Shown: positions 58,138 through 64,000 of the stretch, in pieces | Layout of the letters: every line of letters begins with the position of its first letter | How positions within the stretch are numbered: position 1 is the stretch's first letter | Assembly: GCF_024171645.1 (NCBI RefSeq) | Contig: NZ_JALKAC010000003.1 | Span: 310,001 to 374,000, forward strand | DNA length: 64,000 nt | Direction: 5' to 3' | DNA from: Flavobacterium sp. HSC-32F16 | GTDB taxonomy: Bacteria; Bacteroidota; Bacteroidia; Flavobacteriales; Flavobacteriaceae | Notes under the pieces: generated by a model | The model's database searches: none | Seen by the model: the letters and a program-made list of their open reading frames with translations, nothing else | What the model was told of the DNA's origin: nothing | Made by a program: the position numbers and the translations under genes

Positions 58138-61100
58138 ATGAGTTCTATAAATCTTCAAGAAAGCCAATCCTCAGGTTGCGAAACGTACATCGCTATCGTT
58201 GTCGATGAGTCGGGTTCGATAAATGGCAATGAAGCGCAGCAAATACGAGATGGGCTGACTTCATTTATCAATTCTCAAGCTCAAAGCAAAATTACACTTT
58301 CATTAATCGGAATGTCTAATAGCGACAGCAACTCAAGATCAGAGCATGTTATTCAAAAAAGAATTTCGGGAAATACTTCGAGTTTTTTAAGTTGGATTAA
58401 CGGTTTTGGTTCAAGATCAGCCAGTCCTCAATCTGATCACTGGGCTTCTGGTTTAGAAGTTGTAAACAACTTAACAGTAATTCCAGACGTTGTTGTGGTT
58501 GTTACAGATGGTTTGCAGGTCAATGATACCAATTTGCTGAAAAATTTATATCAAAATCTGGATGATAAATCACATATTTTTGTTTACGGTGTTACAAGCA
58601 CCGTAAACAATGCTTCCGAGTTGGTAACACCTATTACTAACTTCTTAGGAAAAACACCTGTACTAAAAAATAACGGTCTTTCTATTCTAAATACAGACTA
58701 TATCAGGGTTCCTGATTTTAGCACTTTAGGAGCAGAATTAAATCAGTTAAGCAGTGATTTATCAGGCGCACAAATTGGGTGTTTGTCTAATGTCAGTATC
58801 GCTCAAAATAAATTGGTTTATCCTGTTTTAAAGAAAGGACTTGCCGTACGCGAAAGCGCTGGAACTTTGCTTCTAAAAAACAAAAGCCGTGTTCCTCTTA
58901 CTCTGCCTGCCGGAATACGAATTCACAATGCAAGCAATCTAGGCGGATTGGTTTTCAGACTTGAAGAAACTGTTGTTATTCCTGGTCTGGGCAGCGTAGA
59001 AGCAAAAATTAGAATTGACGGAACTCCTGCTGCAATGGCCACCTACAATGCGTTAATTGTTTTGCCAGGCGTTTCAAATCCTAGCAATTTAAAAATCAGT
59101 TTTGCTGTAACCAAAGAGGTTTATATAGTTGATCTTAACTCAAGTAAGACTGCTTTGCAATCTACAAGTTTACAGATCGCTGCAGCAGGTTCTAAAGGTA
59201 TTGATAGTACAAAAGGAATTCATCTTCGTTGGCTTTTGGCTGGAGAATTGGGAGCAAACCACCTTCCGAAAGGGGATTTATATACAGGCGGTACTACTAA
59301 TTTTAATAAACCTGATGATTTCGTAAAATTATATCGAGCGCCTTACACAAAAGTTGTCCATAAGTTAGATTTAACAAAAAAACCTCAAACTGTTGATCGT
59401 AATAAAGCATTATGGGTTTATAAAACTCCTGCTCTGCAAAGATCAATCTATGTTTATTTCAAAAACAAAGCAAAGTATCTTTTAACATATGCTAGCATTA
59501 ATCCAATGACAGACCCATCTGGTTTTATTGCAGCTTATGGAAATGAGATTATTGAGATTGAAAATAAAAGCGAATTATTTTTCGCTGCCGAACTTAAATT
59601 TAATGCCGTAGAAAGCGCTAGCATTGTTAAATTAGAAACATTATCTGTTGCTGAAAATAGTATTGCTGCATCAAAAAGAGTTACAAATCGTAAATCCTAT
59701 TCTTCGGCACAAGTCAATCCAATTCGTGTTATAGCTGAAAATGGAAGAAGCATTCGTTTTAAAGCAAATAAATGTTTGTTAAGCGAAATCAATTTTGAAT
59801 TTTATGGTGACTTTATCCAAAAAGCAAATACAAGCGGCAATTGGGATTTAAAAGGAAAATATGCTTTAACGACCACTGATTCTAAAGCTTTTGAACAATT
59901 AGAGCCAAAACTGAATGCTGTTCACAGAAAGTGGTTAAAATTTAATGATGGAGAATATGTAAACGTAAATAACTACAAGGATAAATGGAAACGTACAACA
60001 GATGACGATGATAAAAACATCAAAGAAGTTATTGAAAGTTACATCGAACTAAGTCGTGATGGTACAAATCCGACTGCAAAAGAAACGGTCAAATTTCAAG
60101 AGAATATTCCTGCCAACGAACCTGAGCCAGGAGAAGAAGCAAAATTTGAAGAAAATTCAACTGAAATTTCTAATCTTGACTTATTGAACATTGCTGCAAA
60201 TGATTATCATATTGCGAGAATGTTAGGTTTAGGATGCATCGATATTGATGAAGCAGTTCTTTCAGGCGAATTTATTTATCTAACAGAGTACGTTACATTT
60301 AAGAATTTAGAAGGCGGTGCGACTCCAAAAGAAGTGCAGCATCTTTCTATGAGTATTCCAACTTCTGTAAACACAGAGCGTTTGCCTCTTCCTGTACAAT
60401 TGAGTAAATTTTTACCAGGCCTTAATGCAGGTTCTGATGAAGACGAACAATCTGCAAAAATTACAGATCCTAACGGATATAGTTTTGATGGTAAGAAAAG
60501 ATATGTGAGTCTGTTTATGAATGACATCGCTGATTACAGTGTAAATACTGCTTTCTTCGATTCTACTGACGAATTTGATGGAACTTCTTTTACATTCCCA
60601 ATCTATGCCGGAGTTGATTACAAATTTAAAGGTGAAGGAAATTGGCAAAAACCAGAATTAGCTTGTGACACAGCCTATTCTAACGTTACCAAAGACTTAG
60701 CTACTGCTTCTTTCGAGCCTGCTCCGATCATTATACCTGAGTCTGGAAAATCATTTTTGAATGTTCGTCAAGAAAAAACAGGTTTACAAACGTATGTATA
60801 TCAAGGTTATGGCATTAATATTTTCTCGAGAGCAACATCTGGAAGACAATTAGAGATTACTTCTGATATTAAACCAAATAATACCCTATTGCCTCCATCT
60901 GGAATTAATTCTTTACTTATTACAGAAGAAAACCCATTGATGTTTACTTCGATGAGTGAACAGATTAAACTAAAAACTCTTTTAGATAATGCATCAATAA
61001 CTGATAAGACGTACATCCGACTTCTTTTTGAATATTATTCTGCTCAGGAATTGTTAAGTTACAGCATTCCTGATGGTATGACTAAAGAAGATGCTTTACT

Positions 61101-63900
61101 TTCTGATAAAATTTATCCAGACAATGAAGAACTGTTTGCTGATTATTTTAAACTTTATTTTAGAGATAGTCTTCCTCAAATTGAACATGCAAAAATTAAA
61201 AACATTGCCGACAGTTTATCAAATGAACTTACTTCAATTATTAGAATTACCGAATACAAAATTCTAAGCAGTGGCGAAGACATTAAAATTAACTTAACCG
61301 ATGCCAATAAAAATAGATTTATTGGAGGTCTTTTAACCGTTGGCGATCAAAACTATATCATTCAAAATATTACTGTTGCAACTACAGCTGGAAAATTTGA
61401 ATATGCAGATATTGAAGTACTTAAAAAAGAAGTGAGCGAAAGCCTTCTTTCTGACGGAGATGCAACAATCGATTCTGAACAGATCAGGCAAATCAAAAAA
61501 CCGGTTAACGAATTATGTTCATTGGTTGAGAATATGTTAACGCCTGCAAACTGGCGTCAGCCAAGTCCTATTGGTCTGCAGGTTCAATTACCGCAAGTTT
61601 TAAAAACTGTACATAGAGAGATTGTTTTACAAAAAGACAGTCAAGGAAACGACACTTTACAGGTAGAAAAAACACGAGGAATTTGGAATGATAAAGTAGA
61701 AATTAAAAAAGTTCTGGAGCAAGCTTTTCAGGTAGATCAAAAAGGAGAATATATATTAGATAAAGATGAGAATCCAATTCCGCTTCCAGAAGGAGAGAAA
61801 AAACATTTTGGTCTATATGAGCTTACTTTCAAAGGATTAAAATTAGCTCAGCACCCACAATACAATGCAAACAATGGACATTCAGTTGAATGGGCGAATG
61901 GAACTGTGCGTTTGTTTACTAAAAGCTGTTTTGATGGCTCTAATCCTATTCCGGTAAAATCTAGAAAAGAATTTAAAGTTGTACGTGCAGACAATATTGG
62001 AACAAACCAGGATTTAGTTTTAATAATCAATGATCCTAATTTTAAAATTAAAAAAGACGGAACTCAAGAACTGGATCCGACTTATGATCATATCCTTTTT
62101 CAAGAAAATGTACAACAGAAAGTAAATTATTATCCAAGTTACAAAGTATATCTTTTTGCAGATACTTCAAACGGAATTACAGCAGCAAACATTCAGCCAA
62201 GAGAAGGAGAAAGTACACACTATTCAATTTTTGGAATTAGAAGTCATTCTAATGCTTATGATTATGATTCTAAAATTAGTGTTCCAGCTCCAATGTATGC
62301 GGTTAGAATTGAAAAACCTATAAAACCTGAGGATGTAAAAGGAGCTTTATATGCCACAAGACCTGACTTTTTCAACAGATCAACATACACCTTTACAACC
62401 AGATATACGCACAAACCATACGGAATGCTGCATTACAGAGCAAATGATCAGGCTTTGTTAAACGCTTTATACGAGACAGCAACAATTGCTAGAATTCGTG
62501 AAGAGCTTAGTAAACTTGGTGGAAACAATGAAGTGTATTTTACTAATAGATGGCAAAATTTCTTAGACTTTAACGGATTACAGAATAAGGCTAATTATGA
62601 AACTTACCCTCCTGCAAGTGTTTCTGAAGAAAACTACCGTTTCCCAGTTCCTGACAGTGAATTATTAAAAGGAGAGATTAATGAATTTATCAAATGGCAT
62701 AATACAACACAAAAGCAAACTGTTCCAAAGATAACTGCTTTAACTGCGCTTAATCAAATTATTATTCCTAAAACAGCAGGAATCGAGGAAGACTTATTGG
62801 CCATTCATTTTATTGAACAAGTGATTCATGCCGCTTTTGTACCGTTAACTGAAGTACCTGTTATTTATGATTACATTAATGATAATGATTATGTACCTGT
62901 CAATAAAAAGCAAACCATTAAAGACAAGAACGGTAATATTTTAAAATATCCGCATCCTGATTTAGACATTGCACCAATGATGAAAATCACAAATGCAGCT
63001 CAGTTTAGAACGCAGTTTACAGATTTTAATCTAGATGGAAATTCTCAAAACATTTATTTCTATGGTGTTCGCGAAATGGATATTAAAATGAATTTCAGTG
63101 AGTTCAGTACTTTCCTGGGACCCGTGAAACTAGTTCCTTCTAGCCCACCGCAAACACCAGAGATTAAGAGAATTATGCCTGTTTTAGAAAATCAGGTTTT
63201 AGGAATCAAGCCTTCTATTCAAATCGAATTAAATGCTTACAAGTCAGAATATAACATTAGAAAAATAAATATCTATCGTGCAAAAAACATGCTTGATGCA
63301 CAATCGATTAGAACGATGACTCCTGTCAAAGAAATTTTGATTAATGAGGATACTTTATCTACTGATTTTAATAGTGTTTGGACGGTTTACGATGAATTTG
63401 AAGATTTAGAAGCTGTTCCTTTTGGTGATGGTCTTTTTTATAGAATTACGGTTTCAAGAGAAATTGAATACGCTGATCCGAGTTCGACTGATCTCAACCC
63501 GATTATCAATATTGATTATACACCATCTCAGCCATCAAAAATTACAGCTACAATAATTGCTGATAATACCGCTCCAGAATCTCCAGAATTAACAGCTACC
63601 GGCGTTCCAACTGGAGAAAATGAATCTGTATTAAAACCAGTTGTATTTAGTTGGGAAAAAACAGTTCACAATGGTAAGTATCATTTGTACAAAATGAATA
63701 ATCAAGGAAACTGGGATAAAATTCAAGAGAAAATTTCAAATGAAAACGTAGTGACACTGGCTTTACTAGATACCAAATTGAATATCGACGAATTAACTAT
63801 TAAAAATAGTGATGATGAAAGAATCTACCATCATTTCAAAGTACTTGCTGAAAACTCTTCAGGCATGTTTAGTAGTGAAGAAAAAATTCTAACCCTATAA
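58138..63900 (+). CDS. Giant VWA-domain protein, 1920 residues
   Basis: There is no signal peptide. A von Willebrand A domain fills residues ~14-215: the MIDAS D-x-S-x-S is in VVDESGSING (Asp23, Ser25, Ser27), and VVVTDGLQ gives the later Asp. The rest is mostly beta: a sandwich (~215-325), a unit with IDSTKGIHLRWLLAGELGANHLPKGDL near 360, long unassigned regions, and FN3-like strands at the end (SPELTATGVPTG, KYHLYKMNNQGNW). MIDAS VWA domains bind protein ligands through a metal ion. The gene ends at an inverted repeat at 63911. Its pairing with the 2431-residue protein suggests the two form one complex. Confidence 0.75.
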   Translation: MSSINLQESQSSGCETYIAIVVDESGSINGNEAQQIRDGLTSFINSQAQSKITLSLIGMSNSDSNSRSEHVIQKRISGNTSSFLSWINGFGSRSASPQSDHWASGLEVVNNLTVIPDVVVVVTDGLQVNDTNLLKNLYQNLDDKSHIFVYGVTSTVNNASELVTPITNFLGKTPVLKNNGLSILNTDYIRVPDFSTLGAELNQLSSDLSGAQIGCLSNVSIAQNKLVYPVLKKGLAVRESAGTLLLKNKSRVPLTLPAGIRIHNASNLGGLVFRLEETVVIPGLGSVEAKIRIDGTPAAMATYNALIVLPGVSNPSNLKISFAVTKEVYIVDLNSSKTALQSTSLQIAAAGSKGIDSTKGIHLRWLLAGELGANHLPKGDLYTGGTTNFNKPDDFVKLYRAPYTKVVHKLDLTKKPQTVDRNKALWVYKTPALQRSIYVYFKNKAKYLLTYASINPMTDPSGFIAAYGNEIIEIENKSELFFAAELKFNAVESASIVKLETLSVAENSIAASKRVTNRKSYSSAQVNPIRVIAENGRSIRFKANKCLLSEINFEFYGDFIQKANTSGNWDLKGKYALTTTDSKAFEQLEPKLNAVHRKWLKFNDGEYVNVNNYKDKWKRTTDDDDKNIKEVIESYIELSRDGTNPTAKETVKFQENIPANEPEPGEEAKFEENSTEISNLDLLNIAANDYHIARMLGLGCIDIDEAVLSGEFIYLTEYVTFKNLEGGATPKEVQHLSMSIPTSVNTERLPLPVQLSKFLPGLNAGSDEDEQSAKITDPNGYSFDGKKRYVSLFMNDIADYSVNTAFFDSTDEFDGTSFTFPIYAGVDYKFKGEGNWQKPELACDTAYSNVTKDLATASFEPAPIIIPESGKSFLNVRQEKTGLQTYVYQGYGINIFSRATSGRQLEITSDIKPNNTLLPPSGINSLLITEENPLMFTSMSEQIKLKTLLDNASITDKTYIRLLFEYYSAQELLSYSIPDGMTKEDALLSDKIYPDNEELFADYFKLYFRDSLPQIEHAKIKNIADSLSNELTSIIRITEYKILSSGEDIKINLTDANKNRFIGGLLTVGDQNYIIQNITVATTAGKFEYADIEVLKKEVSESLLSDGDATIDSEQIRQIKKPVNELCSLVENMLTPANWRQPSPIGLQVQLPQVLKTVHREIVLQKDSQGNDTLQVEKTRGIWNDKVEIKKVLEQAFQVDQKGEYILDKDENPIPLPEGEKKHFGLYELTFKGLKLAQHPQYNANNGHSVEWANGTVRLFTKSCFDGSNPIPVKSRKEFKVVRADNIGTNQDLVLIINDPNFKIKKDGTQELDPTYDHILFQENVQQKVNYYPSYKVYLFADTSNGITAANIQPREGESTHYSIFGIRSHSNAYDYDSKISVPAPMYAVRIEKPIKPEDVKGALYATRPDFFNRSTYTFTTRYTHKPYGMLHYRANDQALLNALYETATIARIREELSKLGGNNEVYFTNRWQNFLDFNGLQNKANYETYPPASVSEENYRFPVPDSELLKGEINEFIKWHNTTQKQTVPKITALTALNQIIIPKTAGIEEDLLAIHFIEQVIHAAFVPLTEVPVIYDYINDNDYVPVNKKQTIKDKNGNILKYPHPDLDIAPMMKITNAAQFRTQFTDFNLDGNSQNIYFYGVREMDIKMNFSEFSTFLGPVKLVPSSPPQTPEIKRIMPVLENQVLGIKPSIQIELNAYKSEYNIRKINIYRAKNMLDAQSIRTMTPVKEILINEDTLSTDFNSVWTVYDEFEDLEAVPFGDGLFYRITVSREIEYADPSSTDLNPIINIDYTPSQPSKITATIIADNTAPESPELTATGVPTGENESVLKPVVFSWEKTVHNGKYHLYKMNNQGNWDKIQEKISNENVVTLALLDTKLNIDELTIKNSDDERIYHHFKVLAENSSGMFSSEEKILTL

Positions 63901-63910
63901 ATTCAAAAAA

Positions 63911-63942
63911 TGAATCCCAACGAAGTTATTTGTTGGGATTCA
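63911..63942 (+). terminator. Inverted repeat closing the giant-gene operon
   Basis: TGAATCCCAAC (63911-63921) and GTTGGGATTCA (63932-63942) form a perfect 11-bp stem with a 10-nt loop, just after the VWA-gene stop. There is no T-run on the right but an A-run on the left, so it would terminate best for a gene coming from the right. An ATG at 63997 may start a further gene. Confidence 0.6.
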
Positions 63943-64000
63943 AAATCAAGCTAATCAAAAATAATATTTACAGAAAGAAAATAAATTTCAAACAACATGG

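Noticed and set aside
34207..64000. Complete prophage or complete contractile injection system
   Set aside because: No capsid, terminase, portal, sheath, tube, baseplate or AAA ATPase gene could be recognised in the window.

Overview
The window looks like a Flavobacterium-type member of the Bacteroidota. The DNA is AT-rich. It carries a SusC/SusD pair, a hybrid two-component (HTCS) regulator, many secreted or lipoprotein glycoside hydrolases, TAnnTTTG-type -7 promoter boxes, and few clear Shine-Dalgarno sites. No rRNA, tRNA or CRISPR array was seen.

Left part (1-33.7 kb): a polysaccharide-utilisation-type locus, mostly on the minus strand. From right to left it holds an alpha-N-acetylglucosaminidase (GH89), SusC, SusD, two GH92 alpha-mannosidases, a small secreted protein, a DUF4861-type protein, a lipoprotein metallophosphoesterase and the HTCS regulator. 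A myo-inositol oxygenase, a GH2 beta-galactosidase, an HGSNAT/NagX-like membrane acetyltransferase and an SSS-family symporter follow. The start of a secreted beta-helix (polygalacturonase-like) gene is cut by the window edge. An Oar-like TonB-dependent receptor (plus strand) and a GH2 beta-glucuronidase-like enzyme lie to the right. Three promoters (inositol oxygenase, susC, GH89) share an ungapped 33-bp element made of two ATGGA half-sites 21 bp apart. In all three it lies exactly 21 nt from a -7-like box, so it is a good candidate for the HTCS operator. The enzyme set would suit a mannose / alpha-glucosamine / inositol-phosphate glycan such as a GPI anchor or a plant glycosyl-inositol-phosphoceramide.

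Junction (33.7-34.2 kb): a 3' remnant of what looks like a hydrolase gene borders a phage-like region, suggesting that an insertion truncated the locus.

Right part (34.2-64 kb): phage-derived control and lysis genes come first. They are an S24 repressor with a divergent promoter and operators, small early genes, a DUF3164 protein, a membrane coiled-coil protein, a CHAP endolysin and a unimolecular spanin. A tail-fibre-like gene with a beta-propeller-like centre is inserted between a truncated and a full copy of the spanin gene. No transposase, terminase, portal, capsid, sheath or tube gene is seen. Instead there are very large proteins without signal peptides: a subtilase with an unusual Asp position, a metzincin-type protease, a 2431-residue beta-rich protein and a 1920-residue VWA protein, with smaller secreted or lipoprotein partners. 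An element containing TGTACAACTTTGTA precedes both the lysis genes and the operon of the two largest genes, which suggests shared late control. The whole may be a domesticated prophage that releases giant proteins by lysis, or the edge of a larger injection-system locus; the window does not decide between these.
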